From contig NZ_STGK01000011.1 of the NCBI RefSeq assembly GCF_004919105.1, forward strand, positions 62,001 to 126,000: a DNA stretch of 64,000 nucleotides. The letters run 5' to 3'. The stretch is from Nocardioides sp. GY 10113 (lineage in GTDB: Bacteria; Actinomycetota; Actinomycetes; Propionibacteriales; Nocardioidaceae). The position numbers and the translations under genes were made by a program. Under the pieces are notes generated by a model. The model searched no databases and was not told the origin of the DNA. It saw nothing but the letters and a program-made list of their open reading frames with translations. Positions 26,152-36,470 of the stretch are shown here, one piece after another. Position 1 is the stretch's first letter. The number at the start of each line of letters is the position of its first letter.

Positions 26152-27354
26152 TCAGGGCAGCTGTACGTACCCGTGGCGCATCTTCCACAGGAAGTACTTC
26201 TCGAAGCCCAGCTTCATCAGGTGGGCCTGCGGTCCGGGGATCAACACCCCGTGCTTGCGCGGCGGCAGCATCTTGTCGGCCAGGATCACCACGCCGTTGT
26301 TCCCCGCGTCCATGACGCAGACCGCCTTGATGTCGCCGAACTCCTTGCGCGCCTCCGGCACCTCGCCGCGGATCTGCGCCGCGATGTTCCGCGCGGCCGT
26401 GTGCGCCATCTGCTCGGTCGGGAAGCCGGTCTTGGGGATGCCCACCGGGGTCGGGGTCTGCCACGGCACGTCGACCGCTGCGGCCACGCCCACGGCGTAC
26501 ACGTCGTCGTACTTCTCCGACTGGTAGGTGTCGCGGACCCGGACGTAGCCCTTCTCGTCGGCCAGGTCGGGGGTGTCCTTGAGGAACTCCTGCCCGAGGA
26601 ACGGCGGCACCACCATCGAGTACGCGAACGGCAGCCGGGTGCCGTCGGCGAGCTGCATCATCCCGTCGTCGATGTGGTCGAGGCCGACGGAGATGTGCGC
26701 GTCGATGCCCTCCTTCTTGAGGAACATGCCGAGCAGCTGCTCGCCGTGCGGGAGCCCGCCGATGCCGAAGTGGCCGAGGAACGGCTCGGAGGTGACGTAG
26801 GAGAGCTTGACGTCCTTGTGCAGCCCGGCCTTCTTCAGCTGGTAGGCGGTGTTGAAGAGGAACTCGTACGCCGCGCCGAAGCAGCCGGCCGACTGGCTGG
26901 CCGCGACCACGATGTCGCCGGGGTCCTCGAGGTAGCGACGCCAGCCGGCACCCGCGCGCTCGGCCTCGGGCAGGGTGGTGATCGTGTAGGCGTTCTCGGC
27001 GAAGCCGGGCACCACGTCGGTCTTGTTGTGGTAGCCGGTGGCGATCACCAGGTAGTCGTAGCCGAGCCGGCGCCCGTCGGCCAGGACGACGCGGCGCTGG
27101 ACCGGGTCGACCGCGACGGCGGCCTCGTGGACGAAGACGATCCCGTGCTCCTCCAGCGTCGGCACGACCGGGAACGTGATGTCCTCCCGGTCGCGCTTGC
27201 CGAAGGGCAGCCAGATCAGGCTCGGATTGAACAGGAAGTGGTCATCGGGGGCCACCACCGTGACGTCGACGTCTCCGTGCAGCTCGTGACGGACGGCGAG
27301 GGCCGCGGTCAGGCCCCCGAAGTTCGCGCCGAGCACCAGCACCCGCTTGCGCAT
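26152..27354 (-). CDS. SQR-like FAD/NAD(P) oxidoreductase
   Basis: A 400-residue flavoprotein related to sulfide:quinone oxidoreductases and flavocytochrome c sulfide dehydrogenase. FAD motif LVLGANFGGL at residues 7-16, YLVIATGYHNKTD near 101, Cys158 in SQSAGCFGAAYEF and a second Cys near 350 (KAVCVMDAG), then a C-terminal FEKYFLWKMRHGYVQLP tail typical of the group. The redox-active cysteine pair suggests sulfide or persulfide oxidation. It is a separate gene from the SQR at 991. A C6G6 palindrome sits 42-56 bp upstream of the ATG, the same element found at the MMPL operon. Confidence 0.8.
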   Translation of the reverse strand: MRKRVLVLGANFGGLTAALAVRHELHGDVDVTVVAPDDHFLFNPSLIWLPFGKRDREDITFPVVPTLEEHGIVFVHEAAVAVDPVQRRVVLADGRRLGYDYLVIATGYHNKTDVVPGFAENAYTITTLPEAERAGAGWRRYLEDPGDIVVAASQSAGCFGAAYEFLFNTAYQLKKAGLHKDVKLSYVTSEPFLGHFGIGGLPHGEQLLGMFLKKEGIDAHISVGLDHIDDGMMQLADGTRLPFAYSMVVPPFLGQEFLKDTPDLADEKGYVRVRDTYQSEKYDDVYAVGVAAAVDVPWQTPTPVGIPKTGFPTEQMAHTAARNIAAQIRGEVPEARKEFGDIKAVCVMDAGNNGVVILADKMLPPRKHGVLIPGPQAHLMKLGFEKYFLWKMRHGYVQLP

Positions 27355-27395
27355 CGCGCACCTCCTGGATCGGTTCTGTGTCCGATTCCAGGGTG

Positions 27396-27410
27396 ACCCC
27401 CCGGGGGGAT
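27396..27410 (-). promoter_or_regulatory. C6G6 palindromic element upstream of the SQR-like gene
   Basis: ACCCCCCGGGGGGAT, equal on the minus strand to ATCCCCCCGGGGGGT. It matches the elements at 59284-59299 and 59321-59337, including the flanking A/T bases. C- and G-rich palindromes of this kind are known as operators of CsoR-family regulators. Confidence 0.6.
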
Positions 27411-27425
27411 GTTGAGCAGGGGCGA

Positions 27426-27447
27426 AGGTCCCCCGACCGAGGGACCT
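27426..27447 (-). terminator. hairpin downstream of lepA
   Basis: A 7-bp perfect stem AGGTCCC / GGGACCT (27426-27432, 27441-27447) with an 8-nt loop, 8 bp after the lepA stop. No T tract; a modest terminator candidate. Confidence 0.45.
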
Positions 27448-27454
27448 GGACCGC

Positions 27455-29338
<1,884 letters not shown>

Positions 29339-29460
29339 GGTGCCCCCATCCTCCCAGAGCGGGGCGGCCCACGCTAAACGGTGCCGCCGAAACCCCGGGG
29401 CCGGCGCCCGCCACCGGGCGTCGCGGGCCGTCGGCGCATGGCGTCGGCCACACTGTGCGG

Positions 29461-30390
29461 GTGAGCACCGCCATCCCGACCGCCCTCCCGCACGGCCGGA
29501 CCGCCCGCCGCCTGGAATGGGCCCACCTGCCGCCCCACGTCCGGGCGCTGGTCGAGCGGCAGTGCGGGTCCCCGGTGGTCGAGGCCGTCTCGCAGACCGC
29601 CGGCTTCACGCCCGGCTTCGCGTCGCTGCTGCTCTGCGAGGACGGCACCCGGCACTTCGTGAAGGCCGCCTCCGCCCGCGCGCAGCGGATGTTCGCGGAG
29701 TCCTACCGCACCGAGGCACGCCGACTGCGCACCCTGCCCCCGGGCACCCCGGCCCCGCGGCTGCGGTGGGTGCACGACGCCGACGACTGGGTGGTGCTCG
29801 GGATCGAGGCGGTCGCCGCCCGGCCACCGCACCGTCCCTGGCAGCCCGACGACCTGGCGGCCGCGTCGGCGACCGTGACGGCGATGGCCGACCTGCTCAC
29901 ACCCGCCCCGGTCGGCCTCACCTCGGCCGTCGAGGAGTTCGCCCCCTGGCTCGAGGGCTGGCGCGGCATCGAGCACCCGCAGGCGGCGGAGTTCCGCGAT
30001 CTCGCCGGGCGGTACGCCCACGTGGTGGCCGGCGACACCCTGGTCCACACCGACATCCGCGACGACAACCTGCTGTTCCTCGGCGACGGCACGGTGCTGC
30101 TGTGCGACTGGAACTGGCCCGTGGCGGGTGCGGCCTGGCTGGACTCGCTCCTGCTGCTGCTCGGGCCGCGCGGGGACGGGCTCGACGTCGAGGCCCACAT
30201 CCGCAACCACCCGCTGCTGTCGGCGGTGGACCCGGAGGAGATCGACATCGTCCTGGCGCTGGTGCTGGGCTACTTCGTCGCCTCGGCGGCGCAGCCGGTA
30301 CCGTCGTTCTCGCCGTACCTGAGGGAGGCCCAGGCCTGGCAGCGCGACGTGCTGCACGACTGGCTCACCGAGCGACGGGACCGGACCTGA
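29461..30390 (+). CDS. aminoglycoside phosphotransferase (APH)-family protein
   Basis: A 309-residue kinase-fold protein with intact catalytic features: VHTDIRDDN near residue 195-203 (Asp catalytic, Asn metal) and VLLCDWNWP with the metal-binding Asp. The N-lobe has HFVKAAS as the probable ATP Lys. Such proteins phosphorylate aminoglycosides, choline, homoserine or unknown alcohols; the substrate is not predictable here. The GTG at 29461 (GTGAGCACCGCC) is preferred; another GTG lies two codons upstream. Divergent from lepA. Confidence 0.82.
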   Translation: MSTAIPTALPHGRTARRLEWAHLPPHVRALVERQCGSPVVEAVSQTAGFTPGFASLLLCEDGTRHFVKAASARAQRMFAESYRTEARRLRTLPPGTPAPRLRWVHDADDWVVLGIEAVAARPPHRPWQPDDLAAASATVTAMADLLTPAPVGLTSAVEEFAPWLEGWRGIEHPQAAEFRDLAGRYAHVVAGDTLVHTDIRDDNLLFLGDGTVLLCDWNWPVAGAAWLDSLLLLLGPRGDGLDVEAHIRNHPLLSAVDPEEIDIVLALVLGYFVASAAQPVPSFSPYLREAQAWQRDVLHDWLTERRDRT

Positions 30391-30556
30391 TCGGGCTGCC
30401 CCGGCCCGGCGGCGCTCGATTTGGGGCGGGCACCGGCCACTGTTAGCCTTGTTCGTCGCGTCAGGACGTGTCACGACCACGCCCCGACGCCCTCCGGACC
30501 GAACCAGTAACTTATCGATCCCCCGGGATCCCGATCTTCAACGAGGCAGACACACC

Positions 30557-30817
30557 GTGGCGAACATCAAGAGCCAGATCAAGCGGAACAAGCAGAACGA
30601 GAAGGCGCGCGAGCGCAACAAGGCCGTCAAGACCGGCCTGAAGACCGCCGTCCGCAAGTTCCGCGAGGCCGCCGAGGCCGGCGACAAGGACGCCGCCGTC
30701 ATCGCCGGTCGCAACGCGACCCGTGCGCTGGACAAGGCCGTCTCCAAGGGCGTCATCCACAAGAACCAGGCCGCGAACCGCAAGTCGGCGATCATGAAGA
30801 AGGCCGCCTCCCTCTGA
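30557..30817 (+). CDS. rpsT: 30S ribosomal protein S20
   Basis: An 86-residue basic protein matching S20 throughout ([23 protein letters not shown] - [10 protein letters not shown]). It binds the 5' domain of 16S rRNA. The GTG start has GAGG about 8 nt upstream. It is transcribed alone, divergently placed against holA, and ends in a very strong terminator. Confidence 0.97.
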   Translation: MANIKSQIKRNKQNEKARERNKAVKTGLKTAVRKFREAAEAGDKDAAVIAGRNATRALDKAVSKGVIHKNQAANRKSAIMKKAASL

Positions 30818-30849
30818 CCTTCCCTGGCTCCGGTCCGGAGTCGACCGCC

Positions 30850-30902
30850 GAGCGGCGGGAGCTCGCAGCAACGCTGCTTGAGCTCCCGCCGCTCGTGGTT
30901 TT
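30850..30902 (+). terminator. intrinsic terminator of rpsT
   Basis: A 15-bp perfect stem (arms 30850-30864 and 30880-30894, GAGCGGCGGGAGCTC) whose loop contains a further 5-bp stem GCAGC/GCTGC, followed by GTGGTTTT. It lies 33 bp after the rpsT stop and between convergent rpsT and holA. Confidence 0.92.
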
Positions 30903-30967
30903 CGCGGGGGCCGGCAGCGCGGCGCGACGACGGCGCCACGACGGCGCGACGCGCTCGGCCGATCGGC

Positions 30968-31918
30968 TCAGCGGCGGTGGTCGCGCAGCGCCGCCACGGT
31001 GAGCACCAGGCGCTCCAGCGTGTACGACGCGTCGCTGGCCGCGCCCTTGAGGTCCGCGTCGGCGCGCGCGATCTCCTGCAGGGCCCGGCCGATGCCGTCG
31101 GGCGACCAGCCGGCGGCCTGCTTGTTCAGGTTCTTCGCCTTCCACGCCGGCATGCCCTGGACGCGCACGCCGCCGACGTGGTTGGCCAGCGTCCGGGTCT
31201 GGGCCGCGATGGCCGAGAGGATGTAGACCTCGGAGGTGCCGGCCTCCAGTGCCCAGCGGAGCTCGCCGAGGGCGCGCTCCCGCTGGCCGGCGAGGATCGC
31301 GTCGGCGATCTCGTAGTTCTTCACCTCGGCGCGGCCACCGAAGTAGCGGCGCACCTTCTCCTCGTCGATCCGCTCGCCCGGGAAGTCGTTGGTGAGCTGG
31401 TCGACGGCCGCCGACAGCGAGCGCAGGTCGGCGCCGACGGCCTCGGTCAGCACCTGGGCCGCGGCCTTGTCCAGCCGGGCACCGAGGCGCTTGGCCTCGC
31501 CGACGGCAAACTCCGGCATCTCCCAGGGCTTGATCTCGGCGGACTTGATCTCGGTCACCCCGGCGGCCTTGCGCAGCTTGGCGAGCACCCCGCTGCCCTT
31601 GGCGCCGCCGCCGTGCACCAGCACCAGCGCGACGTCCTCGGCGGGGCCGGCCGCGTAGTCGAGCAGGCCGGCCACCGACTCGTCGGGCAGGTCCTCCAGG
31701 CCGCGGACGACCACGCAGCGCACGGACGAGAAGAGCGACGGCGCCGCGAGCTCGCCCAGCGTGGCCAGGGTCAGCTCGGCGGCCGCCGCCTCGGAGAACT
31801 CCGACTCGGGGTCGTGGCCGCGCACCGCGGCCTTGACGTCGGCGACGGTGCGGGCGGCGAGGAACTCCTCCTTGCCGGTGATCAGGACGACCCTGCCCAG
31901 GACCTCGGCGACGCGCAT
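30968..31918 (-). CDS. holA: DNA polymerase III subunit delta
   Basis: A 316-residue clamp-loader delta subunit: VVLITGKEEFLAARTVADVK at the N-terminus, VRCVVVRGLEDLPD, and the C-terminal collar domain EIADAILAGQRERALGELRW and ending LERLVLTVAALRDH. It opens the beta clamp during loading. The ATG at 31918 gives the family start; it lies 30 bp after comEC, as usual in actinobacteria. Confidence 0.93.
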   Translation of the reverse strand: MRVAEVLGRVVLITGKEEFLAARTVADVKAAVRGHDPESEFSEAAAAELTLATLGELAAPSLFSSVRCVVVRGLEDLPDESVAGLLDYAAGPAEDVALVLVHGGGAKGSGVLAKLRKAAGVTEIKSAEIKPWEMPEFAVGEAKRLGARLDKAAAQVLTEAVGADLRSLSAAVDQLTNDFPGERIDEEKVRRYFGGRAEVKNYEIADAILAGQRERALGELRWALEAGTSEVYILSAIAAQTRTLANHVGGVRVQGMPAWKAKNLNKQAAGWSPDGIGRALQEIARADADLKGAASDASYTLERLVLTVAALRDHRR

Positions 31919-31948
31919 GGCGCCAGCCTCCCACACGGGCCCGACGCC

Positions 31949-34309
31949 TCACCGCTCGGTGGCGACCTGCAGCCGACCGCCGTCGCCGAGCAGCACGGCG
32001 ACCCCTCCGGACCGGTCGGTCCGGAGGACCGTCGCCCCGGCGGCGGCCAGGGCATCGACGGTCTCCTCGGCGGGATGGCCGTAGTCGTTGTCCGCGCCGA
32101 CGGAGATCACGGCCACCCGGGGCGCGAGCGCGCCGAGCCAGCCGAGGTCCTGGTGACGGCTGCCGTGGTGGGGCACCTTGAGCACGTCCACGGTCAGTCC
32201 CTCGAGCCGTCGCTCGAGCGCCTGCTGGGCGGGCGGCTCGACGTCGCCGGTCAGCAGCAGCCGTACCCCGGCGACCTCCACCAGAAGGACCACGCTGGCG
32301 TCGTTGGCCGAGGAGCCGTCCCCGGCGCCGCCCTGCGGCGCGGTGAGCGCCGGCGCCAGGACCTGCACGGTCGCGGCGCCGATACGCCGGGACGCGCCGT
32401 AGGGAGCCAGGTCGAGCGGGACCCCGGCCCGCCGCGCCCGGTCGGCCACCGCGCGCACCCCGGCGGGCGGGTCCAGCACGCCCGTGGCCTCGATCCGTCC
32501 GACGGCCCGGCCGTCGAGCACCCCGCCGAGCCCGGCCACGTGGTCGGCGTGGAAGTGGGTCAGCACGACCAGCGGGACCTCGCGGACCCCGAGCCGGTCC
32601 AGGCACCGGTCGACGAGCCGGTCGTCCGGCCCCGCGTCGACGACGATCGCGGCACCGGGGCCGACGGCCACGGCGAGCGCGTCGCCCTGGCCGACGTCGC
32701 AGGCCGCCAGCAGCCAGCCGCGCGGCGGCCAGTCGCCGGTCCCCCACCCCGCGGACCCCGGCCACGCGCGCCCGGGGATCCCGAGGACGACCACCAGCAG
32801 CCCCACCAGCACCGGTACGCCGACGGCTCGGCGCCGCAGCAGCGCGGGCGCCACCGCGGCCAGCGCGACGCAGAGGACCACGAGGGCGCCGAGGGCGACC
32901 GGCCCGGTCCCCCAGCCGAGGGAGGCGCCGGGCAGGCCGGCACCGACCCGGGCGACGACGACCAGCCAGGCCACGCACCAGCCGGCGAGGACGCCGACGG
33001 CCGCGCCCGCCGCGGGCCAGGCGAGCCCGACCAGGCCGGCGGCGAGGCCGAGCACCGTGGCCGGGCCGACCGCGGGAGCCGCGGCCAGGTTGGCGACCAC
33101 GGCCACCAGGCTCACCTCCCCCGAGATGGCGGCGACCAGCGGGGTGCAGGCGAGCTGGGCCGCCAGGGGCACGGCGACCGCCTCGGCGACGCCGGGCGGC
33201 AGCCAGCGGGCGAGTGCCGCGGTCAGCGACGGCACCAGCACCACGATCCCGGCGGTGGCGAGCACCGACAGTGCGAAGCCCGCCGAGAGCGCCAGCCCCG
33301 GGGAGAGCAGGAGCAGCGCGACCACCGCCACCCCGAGCGCCCGTAGGCCGCGGCGGCGCCCGTCGCGGCCGAGGGCGAAGAGCCCGACGGCACCCATCGC
33401 GGCGGCCCGGAGGACGCTCGGCTCGGTACGGGCGAGCAGCACGAAGCCGGCGATGCCGACCAGCCCGAGCACCGGCAGCAGCCGCCCGCGGACCCCCACC
33501 GCCCGGGCGAGCACCAGGAGCAGGCCGACCACCAGGGTCAGGTTGGTGCCGCTGACCGCCGTCAGGTGGGTCAGCCCCGTCGTCCGGAACTGCGCCTCGA
33601 GGTCGGCCGGCAGGGCCGCGTCGTCGCCGTCGACCAGTGCCGGCACCAGCGCCGCCTGGGTCGGCGGGCGCCCCTGGACCGCGTCGCGGATCGAGGTACG
33701 CAGCGCGGTGGCGGCGCGCCACCACACGTCGGGGCGTTCGGTCACCTCGGGCGGCCCGGCGCCGGTGAGGAGGGCGACCAGGCCGGCGTCGTCGGGCACC
33801 GCGAGCCGGCCCCGCGTCCGCACGGCGGACCCCAGCGGCACCTCCGCCCAGCGCGGGTCGCCGAGCACCAGCACCGTGCCACCCGTCCGCACCGCCGCAC
33901 CTCGCGCGCTGACCGCGGAGAGCCCGACCCGCACGACCACCTGGTTCCCGGAGGGCCCCGCGACCGTCCGCGGGTCGGAGGACACGGTGCCGGTGACGAC
34001 GGCGACGGCGCGTTCCTCGGCGTAGGCGCGGACCGGGCTGTGCTCGCTCGCGCGGTGCCGCAGCTGCGCGCCGGTGGCGACCGCGAGGGCGACCAGGCCC
34101 AGCGCCAGCGCCCCGCGGGCGCGCCCGCGCCACCGGGTCTGCCGGGCGCGCGTCAGCAGGGCGGCGCCCAGCAGCGCGCCGGCGCCGGCCAGCGCGGCCC
34201 ACCACCCGGCGGTGCCGAGCACCGCGACGGCGATCCCACCCGCCCAGGCGCCCAGACCGAGGAGCGGGACGCGGAGGTCCTCCGCCGCCGGTCGGCGGTC
34301 CCGCCCCAC
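31949..34309 (-). CDS. comEC: ComEC/Rec2-family DNA uptake membrane protein
   Basis: A 786-residue protein with an N-terminal membrane part and DUF4131 (to about 190), the competence domain with many helices (about 215-490, starting with TGLTHLTAVSGTNLTLVVG), and a C-terminal metallo-beta-lactamase domain (about 530-786) with LTHFHADHVAG and LKVPHHGSRHQD. In competent bacteria ComEC forms the channel for single-stranded DNA. Whether this organism is competent is not shown; only comEC and comEA are here. The GTG start lies 14 bp after comEA. Confidence 0.92.
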   Translation of the reverse strand: MGRDRRPAAEDLRVPLLGLGAWAGGIAVAVLGTAGWWAALAGAGALLGAALLTRARQTRWRGRARGALALGLVALAVATGAQLRHRASEHSPVRAYAEERAVAVVTGTVSSDPRTVAGPSGNQVVVRVGLSAVSARGAAVRTGGTVLVLGDPRWAEVPLGSAVRTRGRLAVPDDAGLVALLTGAGPPEVTERPDVWWRAATALRTSIRDAVQGRPPTQAALVPALVDGDDAALPADLEAQFRTTGLTHLTAVSGTNLTLVVGLLLVLARAVGVRGRLLPVLGLVGIAGFVLLARTEPSVLRAAAMGAVGLFALGRDGRRRGLRALGVAVVALLLLSPGLALSAGFALSVLATAGIVVLVPSLTAALARWLPPGVAEAVAVPLAAQLACTPLVAAISGEVSLVAVVANLAAAPAVGPATVLGLAAGLVGLAWPAAGAAVGVLAGWCVAWLVVVARVGAGLPGASLGWGTGPVALGALVVLCVALAAVAPALLRRRAVGVPVLVGLLVVVLGIPGRAWPGSAGWGTGDWPPRGWLLAACDVGQGDALAVAVGPGAAIVVDAGPDDRLVDRCLDRLGVREVPLVVLTHFHADHVAGLGGVLDGRAVGRIEATGVLDPPAGVRAVADRARRAGVPLDLAPYGASRRIGAATVQVLAPALTAPQGGAGDGSSANDASVVLLVEVAGVRLLLTGDVEPPAQQALERRLEGLTVDVLKVPHHGSRHQDLGWLGALAPRVAVISVGADNDYGHPAEETVDALAAAGATVLRTDRSGGVAVLLGDGGRLQVATER

Positions 34310-34323
34310 GTGAGAGCCGACCG

Positions 34324-35271
34324 CTAGAGCGTGACGTGCGGGCGGAGCGTGGCCAGCGTCTTCTCCCCGATGCCGTCAACCTCGAGCAGCTCCTCGACGC
34401 TGGTGAAGACACCGTGCTCGGTGCGCCAGGCGATGATCGCCGCCGCCGTCACCGGTCCGACCTCCGGGAGCTCCTCGAGCTCGTCGGGGGTGGCGAGGTT
34501 CAGGTTGACCAGGGGCGCCGGCACCCCGACCCCGGACGCGACCGCCCCGGCGGTCGAGGGCGGCGCCGCCCCCACGGCGCCGACGAGGATCTGCTCGCCG
34601 TCGACCAGCGGCCGGGCCAGGTTGATCCCGGTCAGGTCGACGCCGCCACGCGCGCCGCCGGCGGCCTCGAGCGCGTCGACGACGCGGGCCCCGGGGTCGA
34701 GCACGACGATCCCGGGGCGGCGCACCCTGCCGGCCACGTCGACGGTCAGCGGGGCCGGCGCGCCGCCGGCGTCGCCGGCGACCTCGGTGGCACCGGCGAC
34801 GGTGGCACCGGTGGGGACCTCCAGCAACGGGGCAGCGGCGTCGATCGGCACGGGCTCGGGCCGTGGGCGCTCCCGGGTCACCCACCACGCAGCGACCGCC
34901 AGCCCGACGGCGACCACGACGGCCACCACGGCGAGGTGGGCCGGCTGCCACCCACGGTGTCCCCCGGGCAGCCATCGCGACCACCGCGCGTCCCGCGTCA
35001 GCCCGCCGTCGCGGCGGGCGGCGTGCCGTCCGGGCGCCGGGATCCGGGGCGGCGGGGACGCCGCCGGCGCGGCAGGGGCCGGGGTGGTCGCGGGGGCCGC
35101 GGTCGGGAGCTGGCGCACGTGGGTCACCCAGTCCGGCGGCCCACCGACCGACGCGTCGCGCACGATGTCGGCGTCGCCGGCCGCGAGGTCGGCCGCGAGC
35201 GCCTCCAGGCGGCGTGCGGCGACCTCGGCGCGTACGCGGTCGGTGGGTCGGTGATCGGCTGCCCGGCGCAT
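34324..35271 (-). CDS. comEA: ComEA-family helix-hairpin-helix DNA-binding protein
   Basis: A 315-residue protein: cytosolic Pro/Ala-rich N-terminus, one transmembrane helix (about 112-131), a SLBB domain (about 173-235, TVDVAGRVRRPGIVVLDPGARVVDALEAAGG) and a C-terminal HhH domain (NLNLATPDELEELPEVGPVTAAAIIAWRTEHG - VDGIGEKTLATLRP). ComEA binds incoming double-stranded DNA outside the membrane and passes it to ComEC. The N-terminal cytosolic extension of about 110 residues is typical of actinobacterial forms. Confidence 0.92.
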   Translation of the reverse strand: MRRAADHRPTDRVRAEVAARRLEALAADLAAGDADIVRDASVGGPPDWVTHVRQLPTAAPATTPAPAAPAASPPPRIPAPGRHAARRDGGLTRDARWSRWLPGGHRGWQPAHLAVVAVVVAVGLAVAAWWVTRERPRPEPVPIDAAAPLLEVPTGATVAGATEVAGDAGGAPAPLTVDVAGRVRRPGIVVLDPGARVVDALEAAGGARGGVDLTGINLARPLVDGEQILVGAVGAAPPSTAGAVASGVGVPAPLVNLNLATPDELEELPEVGPVTAAAIIAWRTEHGVFTSVEELLEVDGIGEKTLATLRPHVTL

Positions 35272-35372
35272 GCCCGGACGCTAGGCGGCACCGCCGCCCG
35301 CGGGGCCGCCGCGCAGCCCGACTGGGGATGACGGGCGGCGATCGTCGCCTCTGTGGAGGAGAACCGGGCCGC

Positions 35373-35456
35373 GGTGATCCAGCCGGTGACCCAGCCGGTG
35401 ACCCTGCCGGTGATCCAGCCGGTGACCCAGCCGGTGACCCAGCCGGTGATTCAGCC
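35373..35456. repeat. 12-bp tandem repeats starting in the degV stop codon
   Basis: Seven units of GGTGAYYCAGCC (one with CTGCC in place of CAGCC) in phase. The unit nearest degV contains its TGA stop; on the minus strand the units read (A/G)TCACCGGCTGG, in frame with degV. The rest of the gap to comEA (35272-35372) shows nothing. Confidence 0.88.
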
Positions 35457-36305
35457 GATGACGGGCGCGATGCACACCGCGAGCATCCCGGGGCCCACGT
35501 GCGCCCCCAGCACCGCGCCGAGCTCGCGGCAGCGCACCGGTGCCACCAGCCGATCCCCCAGGCGCTCGGCGATCCGCTCGGCGAGCTCGCCGGCCCGTTC
35601 CTCGGCATCGAGGTGGGCGACGACCACCTCGACCGGCCCGTCCCCGGCGGCCTCGACGGCGAGCGCCTCCATCCGGCTGATCGCGCGGGCCGCCGTACGG
35701 ACCTTCGCGACCGGCACCACCTCGCCGTCGCGGATGGTCAGCAGCGGCTTCACGGCGAGGACACCGCCGACGACGGCGGCGGCCCCGCCGACCCGGCCAC
35801 CGCGGCGCAGGTACTCCAGCGAGTCGACGTACAGCAGCGTGGTCGTCGCGTCGGCCCGCCGCCGCGCGGCCTCCTCGGCCTCGTCCAGCCGGCCTCCGGC
35901 GGCGAGCACCGCCGCGGCGGCCTCGAGCGCGAAGCCGGTGGCGGGGCCGATCTGGCGCGTGTCGAGGCAGCGCACCTCCACCCCGGCGTCGCGGGCACCG
36001 AGCGTGGCGGACTCGACGGTGCCGCTGACCTCCCCGGAGACGTGCAGCGACAGGATCCCGGTGGCGCCCTCGGCGGCGAGCCGCCGGTAGGTCTCGGCGA
36101 AGACCGCCGGCGCGGCCCGCGAGGTGGTCACCGGCCGCTTGTCGCGCAGCGCCGCGGCGATGGCCTCGGGGGTGGCCTCCGGGGCCCCCTCCTCGAAGCA
36201 CTCGTCACCGATCACCACGAGCAGCGGAACGACCGTGACCCCCAGCTCGGCCACCCGTTCGGGCGCGAGCTCGGCGGTGGAGTCGGTGACCAGGACGATC
36301 GGCAT
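35451..36305 (-). CDS. DegV family fatty acid-binding protein
   Basis: A 284-residue DegV protein: N-terminal VLVTDSTAELAPE, TTSRAAPAVFAETYRRLAAEGATGILSLHVSGEVSGTVESATLGA (lipid head-group binding Ser/Thr loops) and LEYLRRGGRVGGAAAVVGGVLAVKPLLTI. DegV/FakB-type proteins bind fatty acids; in organisms with FakA they present them for phosphorylation. No fakA gene is in the window. The stop codon lies in the first unit of a 12-bp tandem repeat. Confidence 0.92.
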   Translation of the reverse strand: MPIVLVTDSTAELAPERVAELGVTVVPLLVVIGDECFEEGAPEATPEAIAAALRDKRPVTTSRAAPAVFAETYRRLAAEGATGILSLHVSGEVSGTVESATLGARDAGVEVRCLDTRQIGPATGFALEAAAAVLAAGGRLDEAEEAARRRADATTTLLYVDSLEYLRRGGRVGGAAAVVGGVLAVKPLLTIRDGEVVPVAKVRTAARAISRMEALAVEAAGDGPVEVVVAHLDAEERAGELAERIAERLGDRLVAPVRCRELGAVLGAHVGPGMLAVCIAPVIG

Positions 36306-36470
36306 GCGGCGAAGGCTAGTGTCCCGAGCTCGAGATCCGCACCGATGGTCGCACCCTGGGCGCGCCCTGTCGGCAGGGATCTCGCGGCCGGGACACCGGC
36401 AGGGGCACCGACCGGTCCGCCGGGCGAGCGCCCGGCGGTCCGGCTGCGTGGCGCTGGACCGGTGTCGGCC

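Noticed and set aside
24503-26464. A single 653-codon minus-strand frame covering the MOSC gene and beyond
   Set aside because: Only the part from 25150 matches the MOSC family; the rest is a shadow of the kinase-fold and SQR-like genes read in another frame.
35373-35456. CRISPR array
   Set aside because: Units are 12 bp and directly adjacent with no spacers; no cas genes are present.
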